Source of the DNA: Bacteroidales bacterium UBA3754
GTDB lineage: Bacteria > Bacteroidota > Bacteroidia > Bacteroidales > UBA1715
Assembly: GCA_002371705.1 (NCBI GenBank)
Contig: DFGI01000080.1
Span: 38,402-102,401, forward strand
Reading direction: 5' to 3'
DNA length: 64,000 bases
The notes under the pieces: model-generated
Databases searched by the model: none
What the model saw: only the letters and a program-made list of their open reading frames with translations
What the model was told of the DNA's origin: nothing
Made by a program: the position numbers and the translations under genes
In this document: positions 17,163 to 26,912 of the stretch, piece by piece
Position numbering within the stretch: position 1 is the first letter of the stretch
Layout: the number at the start of each line of letters is the position of its first letter

Positions 17163-19928
17163 ATGGAAGAAAAAAAACTTTTTTTGATAGATGGTCATGC
17201 AGTATTGTATCGTTCATACTTTGCGTTCATAAACAATCCCCGTGTGAATTCCAAGGGCGTGAACACATCGGCGGTGTTTGGCTTTGTGAACACGCTTTAC
17301 GAAATGATTCGTTCGCAAAAACCAACCCACATCGGCGTGGTGTTCGACCCTAAAGGCAAAACGTTCCGCCACGAGATGTATGAAAGCTACAAAGCCAACC
17401 GACAAGCGACACCCGAAGATTTGAAGGCCTCTATTCCAGAAGTGTTCGACATTGTAAAGGCAATGAATATTCCCGTTGTGCAAGTTGAAGGCTACGAGGC
17501 CGATGACGTGATTGGCACTCTGGCAAAACAAGCGTCACGCAAGGGCTTTATGGTTTATATGGTCACGCCCGACAAGGATTACGCACAGCTCGTTGAGGAC
17601 ACTATTTATATGTACCGCCTCGGTCACAATGGCATCGACATAATGGGACCGAAACAGGTTGCAGACAAATTCAGCATTCAACGGCCAGAACAAGTAATTG
17701 ATTTATTAGGACTTTGGGGCGACAGCTCCGATAATATTCCCGGAGCTCCCGGCGTTGGTGAAAAAACTGCGAAGGCGCTCATTTCACAATTCGACAGCAT
17801 TGAAGGCATTTATGAGCATATCAACGAATTGAAAGGCAAACAAAAGGAAAAACTTGTCGAAGCAAAGGAACAAGTGCTGCTGTCGAAGAAATTAGCAACA
17901 ATCTGCACAAGCGTTCCTATTGATTTTGATTCGTATAACTTTGAAAAAGAAGAATATAACAAAGAAGCTCTTCAAGCAAAATTCAACGAACTTGAGTTGT
18001 TTGGACTTGCGCAACGAATGTTGCAAACTACTATAGAGCCGAAAAAAATTGTTGTAAAAAATGAAGAAAAACAAGATGGTTCATTGCAATTGGATTTGTT
18101 TGCCACGGAAACTCCGCAAGTACAAAAGCAAGCTGAACCTCAACAAATTACAGGGAATTACCGAATAGTAACGCAGATTGATTCTTTTGCGAAGACGCTT
18201 TCGAAACAGCTAGAATATTCATTCGCTGTGTGTGGAAGTTCGCAGGAGGCAATCAATGCCGAACTTGTGGGTATCGCGTTTTCGTGGAATAACGGCGAGG
18301 CACATTATCTTCCATTTCCAAAAGACGAACAAACTGTAAATGAATTAATTACAAAATTTTCTCCCATATTTGCATCGTGTAGCACAAAATACACCTATGA
18401 CCTCAAATATGCGGTGTCTTTGTTGTCAAAATACGGTATCCGCTTAGGCGGCGAGTTACACGATTGTATGTTGGCGCACTATATTTTGCAGCCCGAGACA
18501 CGCCATTCGTTGGAAACAATTGCGCGTCAAACATTGTCGCATAATTGTATTAGAATTGAGGACGTTGTGGGGAAAAAACTTGGACAGTTTTCGTTTTTCG
18601 ATGTGCCACTCAACGATGTTCGAAACATTTTCGGCGAACAAGCCGACTGCATTTTTCAAGCCACACCGTTGTTGGAAACTGAGCTGAAACGACTTGGGCA
18701 ATATGAATTGTATAAAACAATAGAATGTCCGTTGGCACCCGTATTGAGCGAAATGGAAATGACAGGCGTACGGATTGATTCCGAGGCGTTGAAAGAGTTG
18801 TCGAAAGTGATTTCCGCAAAAGTTTCCGAAATCGAAGCAAAAATATACGAACACGCTGGAACTCAATTCAATATAGGGTCTCCGAAACAGTTGGGCGAAA
18901 TCTTGTTTGATAAACTTGAAATCACCGAAAAAGCTAAAAAAACAAAAACGAAACAATATGCCACTGGCGAGGAAGTTCTTGATAAACTGAAAGATGCACA
19001 TCCGATTGTGCCTCTGATTTTGGAATATCGGGAAATGAAAAAATTGCTGTCAACCTACATTGATAGTTTTCCATTGTTGGTGAACAAACGCACGGGAAAC
19101 ATCCACGCTTCGTTTAATCAGGCGGTTGTTGCAACGGGACGGTTGAGTTCCACAAATCCGAACTTGCAAAACATTCCCGTTCGTACCGAAATGGGACGCG
19201 AAATCCGCAAGGTGTTCATTCCATCGCAAGCAGGCAATGCCTTCCTTTCTGCCGACTATTCACAGATAGAATTGCGGCTGATTGCGCATTTCAGCGGTGA
19301 CGAGCATTTTATTTCCGCCTTCCAGAATGGCGAAGATATTCACAGTGCAACGGCGGCAAAAATCTTCAATGTCCCTCTTGGCGAAGTCACTTCTGACCAA
19401 CGCCGAAAGGCAAAATCGGCGAATTTCGCCATCTCCTACGGAACAACGGCGTTTGGTTTGTCACAAAACTTAAATATTCCCCGCAAAGAAGCGCAAGAGT
19501 TGATTGACAGCTATTTTGCAAATTATCCAAAAGTAAAGGCGTTGATGGATTCATACATTAATTCGGCACGCGAAAAAGGCTATGTGGAAACCATGTTTGC
19601 CCGTCGTCGTTATGTGCCAGACATTAATTCGCAAAATGCCACAATTCGAGGCGTTGCCGAGCGAAACGCCATCAATGCACCTGTACAAGGTTCTGCCGCC
19701 GACATTATAAAAATTGCGATGATTCGCATTTTCGAGCGGATGAAATCAATGAATATGCGTAGCCGCATGATTTTGCAAGTTCACGACGAATTGAATTTCG
19801 ATGTTTTTCCTGATGAATTGGAAACAATGAAAACAATCGTTTCAGAAGAAATGCAAAACGCCGTGTCGCTCAAAGTTCCGCTGATAGCCGAAATGGGCGT
19901 TGGAAACAATTGGCTTGAGGCGCATTAG
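17163..19928 (+). CDS. polA: DNA polymerase I
   Basis: A 921-residue enzyme for Okazaki-fragment processing and gap repair. Residues 1 to ~290 are the 5' nuclease domain (FLIDGHAVLYRSYFAF, EGYEADDVIGTLA, GDSSDNIPGAPGVGEKTA). Residues ~335-520 occupy the place of the 3'-5' exonuclease, but its acidic motifs are not present: exo I reads FAVCGSSQE instead of the DTET type, and exo II reads YDLKYAVSLL. Residues ~560-921 are the family A polymerase (SADYSQIELRLIAHFSGD motif A, RRKAKSANFAISYGT motif B, QVHDELNF motif C). Proofreading is therefore probably absent. It follows the TPR gene after 8 bases. Confidence 0.97.
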   Translation: MEEKKLFLIDGHAVLYRSYFAFINNPRVNSKGVNTSAVFGFVNTLYEMIRSQKPTHIGVVFDPKGKTFRHEMYESYKANRQATPEDLKASIPEVFDIVKAMNIPVVQVEGYEADDVIGTLAKQASRKGFMVYMVTPDKDYAQLVEDTIYMYRLGHNGIDIMGPKQVADKFSIQRPEQVIDLLGLWGDSSDNIPGAPGVGEKTAKALISQFDSIEGIYEHINELKGKQKEKLVEAKEQVLLSKKLATICTSVPIDFDSYNFEKEEYNKEALQAKFNELELFGLAQRMLQTTIEPKKIVVKNEEKQDGSLQLDLFATETPQVQKQAEPQQITGNYRIVTQIDSFAKTLSKQLEYSFAVCGSSQEAINAELVGIAFSWNNGEAHYLPFPKDEQTVNELITKFSPIFASCSTKYTYDLKYAVSLLSKYGIRLGGELHDCMLAHYILQPETRHSLETIARQTLSHNCIRIEDVVGKKLGQFSFFDVPLNDVRNIFGEQADCIFQATPLLETELKRLGQYELYKTIECPLAPVLSEMEMTGVRIDSEALKELSKVISAKVSEIEAKIYEHAGTQFNIGSPKQLGEILFDKLEITEKAKKTKTKQYATGEEVLDKLKDAHPIVPLILEYREMKKLLSTYIDSFPLLVNKRTGNIHASFNQAVVATGRLSSTNPNLQNIPVRTEMGREIRKVFIPSQAGNAFLSADYSQIELRLIAHFSGDEHFISAFQNGEDIHSATAAKIFNVPLGEVTSDQRRKAKSANFAISYGTTAFGLSQNLNIPRKEAQELIDSYFANYPKVKALMDSYINSAREKGYVETMFARRRYVPDINSQNATIRGVAERNAINAPVQGSAADIIKIAMIRIFERMKSMNMRSRMILQVHDELNFDVFPDELETMKTIVSEEMQNAVSLKVPLIAEMGVGNNWLEAH

Positions 19929-19972
19929 TAGCACTATTGTTTTTGAGATAAGGTTGTTTTGATCAGATTTCG

Positions 19973-19980
19973 TATCTTTG
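19973..19980 (+). promoter_or_regulatory. TAnnTTTG promoter box for the 132-residue secreted protein
   Basis: TATCTTTG lies 15 bases before the ATG at 19996, with a TTGTTTTG stretch upstream as a possible -33 element. Confidence 0.5.
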
Positions 19981-19995
19981 TGAAAAATAAATGAT

Positions 19996-20394
19996 ATGAA
20001 AAGGATTCTATTAGTTTTTGCGATTTTGTTGCCATGTTTGGGGTTTTCTCAAAAGTATGTTAGTTGTGATGTTGTTTGTACTTACGAAAATGGTCGTGAC
20101 ACATCGTATTCTGTTGGTAAATGTTATGTGTTTGAATATGTTGAGGACGATAGGCATGTTTATATGCATATAGAAGATAGTTCTAATGGTGGTGTTGATG
20201 TGTATAGATGTAATACATTCAAATACTTGCCTGATGGTACTACAAAGGTGATATGTTCCGAAGTTGATACGGGTTCCCGTATTGAGATTAGTATTGATAA
20301 GAATGTTGACCCCTGGAAAATAGTTATCTGTCGTTATGGTGGTTTTATGTTTAATTCACTTGTGAATCGAAGGGAGTACACCATAAGTCGCTGA
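19996..20394 (+). CDS. Small secreted protein of unknown function
   Basis: A 132-residue protein with a signal peptide (MKRILLVFAILLPCLGFSQ) and its own TAnnTTTG box. The mature part is beta-rich with four cysteines (SCDVVC, RCNTF, ICSEV, ICRYG) that could form disulfides. No family is recognised and there is no sorting domain, so it is probably periplasmic or outer-membrane associated. It stands alone, converging on the APH-like gene. Its codons look more AT-rich than those of polA. Confidence 0.65.
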   Translation: MKRILLVFAILLPCLGFSQKYVSCDVVCTYENGRDTSYSVGKCYVFEYVEDDRHVYMHIEDSSNGGVDVYRCNTFKYLPDGTTKVICSEVDTGSRIEISIDKNVDPWKIVICRYGGFMFNSLVNRREYTISR

Positions 20395-20406
20395 ACTCAC
20401 CGTAAA

Positions 20407-21453
20407 CTAAATATTCAATCTCCGCAAAATCAAATCTGCATTGAAAACAGCGTCCAACGCTGGAAAATATTGTTCCACAGCTTCTTTTTTCAGCTTTTTC
20501 GCATAACTGTCGGAGAAGAAGTAGATGCCATTACTGATTACATAATGCAGAATAAAGAATCGGTAGGCTTCCTTGATAAAGCGGACTTCGTTTTCGGTCA
20601 GCGGGAAAATTGCGTGGTATTCCTCCAAAAACATAAGGAATCGTTCCTCGTTGAGCTGCGTGGCGGTGTAACTGAAATCGGTTTTGTCGCCAATATTTGA
20701 AACCACGCGGCTGCACATATAAAAATCCATTATGCGCGAACTCATTCGAAACCAGTCGTAGTCCCAACGGGAATAGAGCGAGCCGTCGCTCCGAACCGAA
20801 AAATTTCCAATGTTCCAATCAACAAACACAGGAATTTTCGGAAACAAATTGAATCCTAATTCATCAATATTTTTCAGGAAAATATTGCATTGCTCGCGGA
20901 TTAAATCCACATTGCCACGAAATTGCTCCGCATGTTCGGGATTTTCGAGGTTTCGCATCAATTGCATAATGTCTTTTTGCAGATTTTTCGATGAATGCGG
21001 CAACACTGGTGCTAATTTCGCACACATTTTGTGGAACTTCGCCATTTCTTGTCCGAAAACCCGCACTTGATTGTCGCTCAGCCGTTTAGGAAGCCGTTCC
21101 GCAATTCGTACTGGACGGTAGAACACCATCCACACATCGGCAACAGTGTCTTCGTAGCGGTATAAAAACAATTCGTCGTTTTTCATCAGCGAGCTCGACA
21201 GGAACGATTCGTAGGGATATTCCAAGTTGTTGGCAAGCACATTAATAATAGTGTGGTCGTCCTTGAAATTCTCGAATTTCCCGAAACTCGAAACTTTCAC
21301 CATCAAGCAACCGCCGTCAACCAATGTAAGTTTAAAAACCTTGTTGGTTGACACATTCACGCTCAAATCCTGCACATCGGCAATTTCGCGCTGCGGGTTG
21401 TATTCTTTCCAACCCAAACGGATAATATACTGATAATCAATAGGTGTATTCAT
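20407..21453 (-). CDS. APH-like phosphotransferase family protein
   Basis: A 348-residue protein with the kinase fold of aminoglycoside/choline kinases. The catalytic-loop motif reads FVDWNIGNF, keeping the catalytic Asp and the metal-binding Asn but lacking the usual His of HGDxxxxN. The metal-binding motif is WDYDWFR. The N-lobe has the beta-strand LTLVDGGCLMVKVS. The acidic residues for catalysis are present, so activity is possible; the substrate is unknown, perhaps a sugar or amino alcohol. It is the last of three minus-strand genes, 6 bases after the histidine kinase. Confidence 0.7.
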   Translation of the reverse strand: MNTPIDYQYIIRLGWKEYNPQREIADVQDLSVNVSTNKVFKLTLVDGGCLMVKVSSFGKFENFKDDHTIINVLANNLEYPYESFLSSSLMKNDELFLYRYEDTVADVWMVFYRPVRIAERLPKRLSDNQVRVFGQEMAKFHKMCAKLAPVLPHSSKNLQKDIMQLMRNLENPEHAEQFRGNVDLIREQCNIFLKNIDELGFNLFPKIPVFVDWNIGNFSVRSDGSLYSRWDYDWFRMSSRIMDFYMCSRVVSNIGDKTDFSYTATQLNEERFLMFLEEYHAIFPLTENEVRFIKEAYRFFILHYVISNGIYFFSDSYAKKLKKEAVEQYFPALDAVFNADLILRRLNI

Positions 21454-21459
21454 AGCAAT

Positions 21460-22980
21460 TTATGTAATGATGGGCAAACTCACCCGAATGGTGGTGCCTT
21501 TGTCAATTTCCGACGATTTTACTACAATTTTTCCATTATGATATTCTTTTACAATGCGTTGCGCCAAACTCAATCCTAATCCCCAACCACGCGACTTTGT
21601 GGTATATCCAGGATTGAAAATCGTCTTGAACTTCTTTCGTGGCAGACCTTTCCCCGTGTCGGTCACATCAATATTCACAATGGAATTTTCCTGAGAAACC
21701 TCAACCGTAAGTTGCCCTTTCCCCTGCATTGCGTCGATGGCGTTTTTCCAGATGTTTTCAATTACCCACGCGAGCAACGATGGATTTAATTTCGCATAAA
21801 TCGGCTCTGACGGCATAATTGTTTTATATTCAACGTTTTTCGAAGTTCTCGTTTTCATATAATTAACGGAATTCATCACAATTTCCACCACATTTTCTTT
21901 CGAAAGATTGGGTTGTGAGCCGATTTTCGAGAATCTGCCAGCTATGGTTTCCAATCGGTTGATGTCTTTTCCTATTTCGTCAATCACTTCAGGTTCAATG
22001 TCTTTCATTTTCAACAATTCCAACCATGCCATCAACGACGAAATTGGCGTACCAAGCTGATGCGCGGTTTCCTTCGACATTCCAACCCACAGTTGGTCTT
22101 TCTCGTGTTTGTCGAACGAGCGGAATGTTACGTACGCGCCAAGCAAAATCAACAATGAAATGATAATCAAAATGGTTGGATAATAAGTCAGTCGGGTGAT
22201 GAGTTCCGAATCCTTGTAGAAAATCAGCCCTGCCGTATTTTGGTCAATCATTATTGGAATTGCCTGATTTTCATACATATTGTCTTGAACAAAATCCTTT
22301 ACCGATTCCGATGAAAGTTCACGAATCCGTTTTTCCGTGATATTTCCATAGGCAAAAATGTCTGTCGTGTCGCTGTTGGTAATCACCACAGGAACTGAAA
22401 CCGCGTTCTGCGCGACTTCCACAATGAAGGAATGAATCATATTATTAATCATTTCCTGTAACTCGTTGAAAATCTGCGAATCGGAATAAAACAAGTAATT
22501 GATTACTTTACCTTTGTACGAAACCTTCAGCGGCTCGTATTTGCGGAACCGCTCCGAAATATTTGCAGGAATAGGCTTGTTCACCGACAGATTCTCGTTG
22601 AGATTCATCGTGGTAATCACATTTTTGTCGGCATCGGTCAAAATAATAGGAATATCCTTATTATTGGTTATAATCGAAAGTAGGAACGTAAGGAATTGAG
22701 AATCTTCTACTTCCATAATCAATTGTTGCGATTCACGCCACAGCTCAACCTTCTGAAGTTCCTCGTCTTTCAGTTTATCGAACAATTTTGTGGCGTATTC
22801 CAACAGCGAGTTGCGTTGTTGTACGGCATCGGCCCACAGCATTACTTTTACCCGTTCTTCCTTGCGTATGTCGTTAATAGTTGTGTTGAAGAAGACAAAA
22901 CCAACAACCAAAATCACGACGGCTATCGTGAAAAACAACCATTTAATTCTTCGTATGGTCCGGTAGTTGGATACGTTCAT
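21460..22980 (-). CDS. Membrane sensor histidine kinase
   Basis: About 506 residues from ATG 22980 (MNVSNYRTIRRIKWLFF), chosen because it overlaps the stop of the AsmA-like gene as TAATG; an upstream ATG at 22989 is in frame. Membrane segments lie near 15-35 and 265-285, enclosing a ~230-residue periplasmic sensor. The H-box is KETAHQLGTPISSLMAWLELLK. The ATPase domain has ENIWKNAIDAM (N box), DTGKGLP (G1) and KSRGWGLGLSLAQRIV (G2). It should autophosphorylate on the His of the H-box in response to an envelope signal. No response regulator is next to it. Confidence 0.9.
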   Translation of the reverse strand: MNVSNYRTIRRIKWLFFTIAVVILVVGFVFFNTTINDIRKEERVKVMLWADAVQQRNSLLEYATKLFDKLKDEELQKVELWRESQQLIMEVEDSQFLTFLLSIITNNKDIPIILTDADKNVITTMNLNENLSVNKPIPANISERFRKYEPLKVSYKGKVINYLFYSDSQIFNELQEMINNMIHSFIVEVAQNAVSVPVVITNSDTTDIFAYGNITEKRIRELSSESVKDFVQDNMYENQAIPIMIDQNTAGLIFYKDSELITRLTYYPTILIIISLLILLGAYVTFRSFDKHEKDQLWVGMSKETAHQLGTPISSLMAWLELLKMKDIEPEVIDEIGKDINRLETIAGRFSKIGSQPNLSKENVVEIVMNSVNYMKTRTSKNVEYKTIMPSEPIYAKLNPSLLAWVIENIWKNAIDAMQGKGQLTVEVSQENSIVNIDVTDTGKGLPRKKFKTIFNPGYTTKSRGWGLGLSLAQRIVKEYHNGKIVVKSSEIDKGTTIRVSLPIIT

Positions 22981-25508
22981 TAATCCCATTGTATTTGGAA
23001 ATCGGTTTCAACTTTGGGTTCTTCAGTTTTTTCTTTTTTCTCTGTTGGTTCGTCCGATGATTCTTTGCCAAAAATCTCCTTCCACTCCGACTTTTGCGAG
23101 TCGAGGCTCGTCTTCACGTTTTCCTTCGATTTTTTAAAATCGTAGTCAACGGTATAGTCATCAGGATTGCCAATAATTTTTATAGGAATCTTTAGATTTG
23201 TATCGTTATTCTTCTCGATTTCTCCAAAATCTTCGTTTTCTTTATTTTTATTTCGGAACTTCAGCGACAATGTTTTTTTCAGAAATATCGTCGCGTAATA
23301 ACTGAAAGTATTATTTTCAATGTTATGTTTTCCCGAAAATAGCATTTCGAATGCGCTTGCCGCGATATTCATATCGGGAATATATAATGTGTCGTTTTTC
23401 AGACAGATTGTGTTTTTCAGCGTTGAAAATGAGATATTTGCGAATTCCTCCTGCATTTTCATTTTTTTGCCAATTTCCATCAACGTTTCCACGTTGTTCA
23501 CCGAACCGTCCTCTATCACAATGTCAGCCAGCGCGTTAGTTGTTGAATAAATTGGATTGTAGTCCTTGTCCATCATTGTGGAAAGTTTCACAGAACCCGA
23601 AAGTGCGCCGTCGATTTGGTTTGCGGTGATGATGGTTTGGTCAAAATTGTCGAACGTGTTGAAAATATCCTTTGCCGACATTTTTTCTATCACGCCCGAA
23701 GCATCGCATTTAATGGTGCTGTTGGGCATATCGGTCAACTTCAGCGAGCCTGTTGTGAGCCGTCCCTGCAATGTGCTTGCATTGATTTCCGACAGTTCAA
23801 TTGAATTTTCGGTAAATCTTATGATTGACGCAAGATTCATCACGTAATATGGGTCGAAGTCAAGTTTTTTCGTCTCGAAGCGGATGCTTCCGAGAAATTG
23901 CCCCGTTCCCGATGATGGTTCCAATGATTTATAATGATCGTAGAACGGTGTTACGTTGATGCTTTCTATGGTACAATTGAGGTTACAATGTGTGTTAACG
24001 TCGTCAAACAGAACATATTGCAGAAAATCAGACGCCCGTCCCTGCAACGTGAACGATTGCGACTGCAAAGTTCCCGACACGCTGTCGAGCGAAACAGTAC
24101 CGCCTGAAAACACAAAATGTCCCGCCACGTTGCTGAAATCGTATGGCGAATTTTCGGGCGCCGAAACCGACACGTTGCCACATCGAACATCAGCCTCGAA
24201 TTTTGTTTTTTTGAAGAAATCCTGTGAAAAATTCACAACATCGTCGCACAATCCACTGCACGAAAGCGTTCCCGTTACATTTCCCGCAACGCCGTAGTCG
24301 TTTATTTTCATCAAAAACGCAATGTCGTCAATGGTAAGGTTTAGCAATCCTTCAATTGCAAATCGTGGATTGTCGAAATTTGTAATCTCACCTGATTTTA
24401 GTGATAATTTTGAATTTCCCGTTTCAACCGAAGTGGCGACCGAAGTGTAGGAATACGATTTCAGTTGCGAAATGTCGTTCGCTTTCAGAGTGCCTTTGGT
24501 TGAAAAACTGTATTTCGTTTTTTCGAATAACACGCTTCCCCGTGTGCACGCCACATTGCAGACTATTCCCGGCATCGTTTTCTTTGTGATTTTTCCCTTC
24601 ACGTTGCCCTCAACAAAAATGTCGGAGCGCAATTTATATTGTGCAAGGCTGTCAACGGTGTTTTGGGGAAGGACACGGAAAATTTTGTCAATCGTGGTTT
24701 CCACATTCATTGAAAGATTCACGGCATAGTCGTTGTTTTTCAAGCAGTTAACCGTTCCTTCGGAAAGAACAAGCCCAATCGGCGTTTCGAGTTTCAATTT
24801 TTTCACCATATATGTTGAGCTGTCACGAAGCAACGACACATCGCATTTAAACGACGAACGAGGAAAATAATCTTTTGATTTATAGGTAAACTGTTTGTTG
24901 GTAAACGCCGCAAACACATCCACGAAAAAGTCGTCACCTTGAAATTTTCCCGCAAAATTAATTTTGTCGAACCATTCCGAAGCGGAAATGTTCGATGCCG
25001 CATCGTGGTATTCCAGCAACGTGTTACGGAATCGGATTTTCGACAGTTCCACAAACATATCGTTTCCCGAGCTATCCGACTCAATTGAAAATCCCCAGTT
25101 GTGGTGCGACTGCGAATCCATAAAGAAATTCACCTTTGCGTCGTGCGCAACCACTTGTTGCACAACGTAATTCTTAAACAAAAAATCCAGCACATTAAAC
25201 GACAGCAACACTCGTTTTGCATAAAAAGCCGTGTCGGTTGAAATTCCGCGGAATTCGCTTCGGCGAAACGTTTCTGTTGACCTTGCAAACACATCGTGCA
25301 TCTGGATTGAAATTGTGGGAATGTTTCCAAACACGCTCACATCGACTTTGCTCAATGAAATATCTGCTTTGATTTGCTTGCCGACCTTTTCGGTCACCAC
25401 ATGCATTATCTCGTCTTTATAGAAATACGGGACAGCCACCGCCGCAACCACAAGAACGAACACTACAACTGCGAGACTTATCCCTATTATTTTGAAAACT
25501 TTTTTCAT
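22980..25508 (-). CDS. AsmA family protein
   Basis: An 842-residue protein with one N-terminal membrane anchor (MKKVFKIIGISLAVVVFVLVVAAVAVPYFY) followed by the AsmA N-terminal domain (LSKVDVSVFGNIPTISIQMHDVFARS). The C-terminal part is AsmA_2-like (KLTDMPNSTIKCDASG, FSGKHNIENN). The last ~60 residues are charged and low complexity (SSDEPTEKKEKTEEPKVE). AsmA proteins are beta-sheet bridges of the periplasm thought to help move phospholipid to the outer membrane. It heads the minus-strand set with the sensor kinase and the APH-like gene, with a TAnnTTTG box just upstream. Confidence 0.87.
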   Translation of the reverse strand: MKKVFKIIGISLAVVVFVLVVAAVAVPYFYKDEIMHVVTEKVGKQIKADISLSKVDVSVFGNIPTISIQMHDVFARSTETFRRSEFRGISTDTAFYAKRVLLSFNVLDFLFKNYVVQQVVAHDAKVNFFMDSQSHHNWGFSIESDSSGNDMFVELSKIRFRNTLLEYHDAASNISASEWFDKINFAGKFQGDDFFVDVFAAFTNKQFTYKSKDYFPRSSFKCDVSLLRDSSTYMVKKLKLETPIGLVLSEGTVNCLKNNDYAVNLSMNVETTIDKIFRVLPQNTVDSLAQYKLRSDIFVEGNVKGKITKKTMPGIVCNVACTRGSVLFEKTKYSFSTKGTLKANDISQLKSYSYTSVATSVETGNSKLSLKSGEITNFDNPRFAIEGLLNLTIDDIAFLMKINDYGVAGNVTGTLSCSGLCDDVVNFSQDFFKKTKFEADVRCGNVSVSAPENSPYDFSNVAGHFVFSGGTVSLDSVSGTLQSQSFTLQGRASDFLQYVLFDDVNTHCNLNCTIESINVTPFYDHYKSLEPSSGTGQFLGSIRFETKKLDFDPYYVMNLASIIRFTENSIELSEINASTLQGRLTTGSLKLTDMPNSTIKCDASGVIEKMSAKDIFNTFDNFDQTIITANQIDGALSGSVKLSTMMDKDYNPIYSTTNALADIVIEDGSVNNVETLMEIGKKMKMQEEFANISFSTLKNTICLKNDTLYIPDMNIAASAFEMLFSGKHNIENNTFSYYATIFLKKTLSLKFRNKNKENEDFGEIEKNNDTNLKIPIKIIGNPDDYTVDYDFKKSKENVKTSLDSQKSEWKEIFGKESSDEPTEKKEKTEEPKVETDFQIQWD

Positions 25509-25515
25509 ACAAACG

Positions 25516-25523
25516 CAAAGGTA
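25516..25523 (-). promoter_or_regulatory. TAnnTTTG promoter box for the AsmA-kinase-APH set
   Basis: The minus strand reads TACCTTTG, 8 bases upstream of the ATG at 25508. The leader would be close to zero, so the true start may be slightly downstream or the box may be fortuitous. Confidence 0.3.
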
Positions 25524-25583
25524 TAAAAAACGTAAATGATTTGCTGTTTCGTATAACGCAAAATTTCGTACTTTCGCTTCAAA

Positions 25584-26123
25584 ATGGTGATTATGACATA
25601 CGAACAGCTACTTGAAACGGCAGAATTGCGTCTTCGCGCGTTGGAACCGAGCGACGAGGAATTGCTTTACCAGTGGGAAAACAACACGAAAATCTGGCAA
25701 GTGAGCTCAACCATTGCACCGTTTTCGCGACAAATGCTCCACGACTATATTGAAGCTGCGCAAACCGATATTTACGCGGCAAAACAACTTCGCTTGATGA
25801 TTGAAGACAAGTCAATCCGTAAAACAGTGGGAACCATTGATTTATATGATTTTGACGCGCACAATCGTCGTGCTGGCATAGGGATTTTTGTTGCGGAACA
25901 GTTCCAACACAAACAATTTGCCACCAAAGCATTGGATTGTTTACTAACATATTGTCGTTCAATGCTTTTGCTTCATCAAACGTATGTGGAAATTCCCGTC
26001 GGAAATACCATTAGCATCTCGTTATTTTCCAAAGCAGGATTTCAGCAAGTCGGCATAAAAAAAGACTGGCTGATTCACGAAACAGGCTACGAAGACGTGA
26101 TTGTGATGCAAAAAATTCTTTAA
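25584..26123 (+). CDS. GNAT family N-acetyltransferase
   Basis: A 179-residue protein; the second Met at 25593 (MTYEQLLETAELRLRALEPSDEELLYQWENN) is an equally plausible start. The fold is the RimJ/SpeG type: RLRALEPSDEE, the central strand AGIGIFVAEQFQHKQFATKALDCLL (acetyl-CoA binding site), and NTISISLFSKAGFQQVG. It transfers an acetyl group to an amine, perhaps a polyamine or ribosomal/tRNA target; the substrate is not evident. It is divergent from the AsmA-like gene, and pssA follows 54 bases downstream. Confidence 0.85.
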   Translation: MVIMTYEQLLETAELRLRALEPSDEELLYQWENNTKIWQVSSTIAPFSRQMLHDYIEAAQTDIYAAKQLRLMIEDKSIRKTVGTIDLYDFDAHNRRAGIGIFVAEQFQHKQFATKALDCLLTYCRSMLLLHQTYVEIPVGNTISISLFSKAGFQQVGIKKDWLIHETGYEDVIVMQKIL

Positions 26124-26177
26124 AAAGAACTTTGTATGAAAAAATCAACTACCTTGCACTTATAAAAATTCATTGCA

Positions 26178-26909
26178 ATGAAAAAACATATTCCAAATAT
26201 ACTTACACTCTGCAATCTGCTGTGCGGAGTATTTGCTGTTGTTGTCGCAACCTCGCAGTTTGCATCGCTCGAATGGACGGTTGCACTGATATTCTGCGGC
26301 GCAGTTTTCGATTTTTGTGACGGATTTTCGGCGCGCTTGCTCAAGGTTTCGTCGCCAATCGGCAAAGAGCTCGATTCGCTTGCCGACCTCGTCACCTTTG
26401 GTTTCGCACCAGCTGCAATCACTTCGGGAATTATCCAACATATATTGTTTGCTGGCACATTGGTGGAAAACGAACCGCTTGAATGGTACTACTACGCATT
26501 GGTGTTCTTTCCATATATTATTGTGGCGTTTTCGGCGCTTCGCCTTGCTAAATTCAACATTGACGAACGCCAAACGTGCTCATTTATAGGGTTGCCAACG
26601 CCAGCAAACGCGATTTTCTTTGCATCGTTCGCATTTATGCCTAACCTCGACTACATTCCTGTGATAATAATCGACGTGCTGGTGCTTGTATTCTCGGTGT
26701 TGCTGGTTTCCGAAATACCAATGTTTTCGCTCAAGTTCAAAAATTATAGTTGGAACGACAACAAAATCCGCTACGGATTTCTGATTTTGGCGGTTCTGCT
26801 GCTTGCAATTTTGCAACTCCGCGCCCTTACGTACATCATTCTTTGCTACATACTATTATCGGTAATCGAGAATTTATTCTTGAAAAAGAATTGTTCGATA
26901 GAAGAGTAA
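26178..26909 (+). CDS. pssA: CDP-diacylglycerol-serine O-phosphatidyltransferase
   Basis: A 243-residue inner-membrane enzyme that makes phosphatidylserine, precursor of phosphatidylethanolamine. The CDP-alcohol phosphotransferase signature D-x2-DG-x2-AR-x8-G-x3-D-x3-D is complete (DFCDGFSARLL...GKELDSLAD, residues ~50-75). About six to seven hydrophobic segments follow the pattern of the type II (Bacillus-like) PssA. The N-terminus MKKHIPNILTLCNLLCGVFAVV is typical. A lipoprotein gene starts 3 bases after its stop. Confidence 0.93.
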   Translation: MKKHIPNILTLCNLLCGVFAVVVATSQFASLEWTVALIFCGAVFDFCDGFSARLLKVSSPIGKELDSLADLVTFGFAPAAITSGIIQHILFAGTLVENEPLEWYYYALVFFPYIIVAFSALRLAKFNIDERQTCSFIGLPTPANAIFFASFAFMPNLDYIPVIIIDVLVLVFSVLLVSEIPMFSLKFKNYSWNDNKIRYGFLILAVLLLAILQLRALTYIILCYILLSVIENLFLKKNCSIEE

Positions 26910-26912
26910 TTG

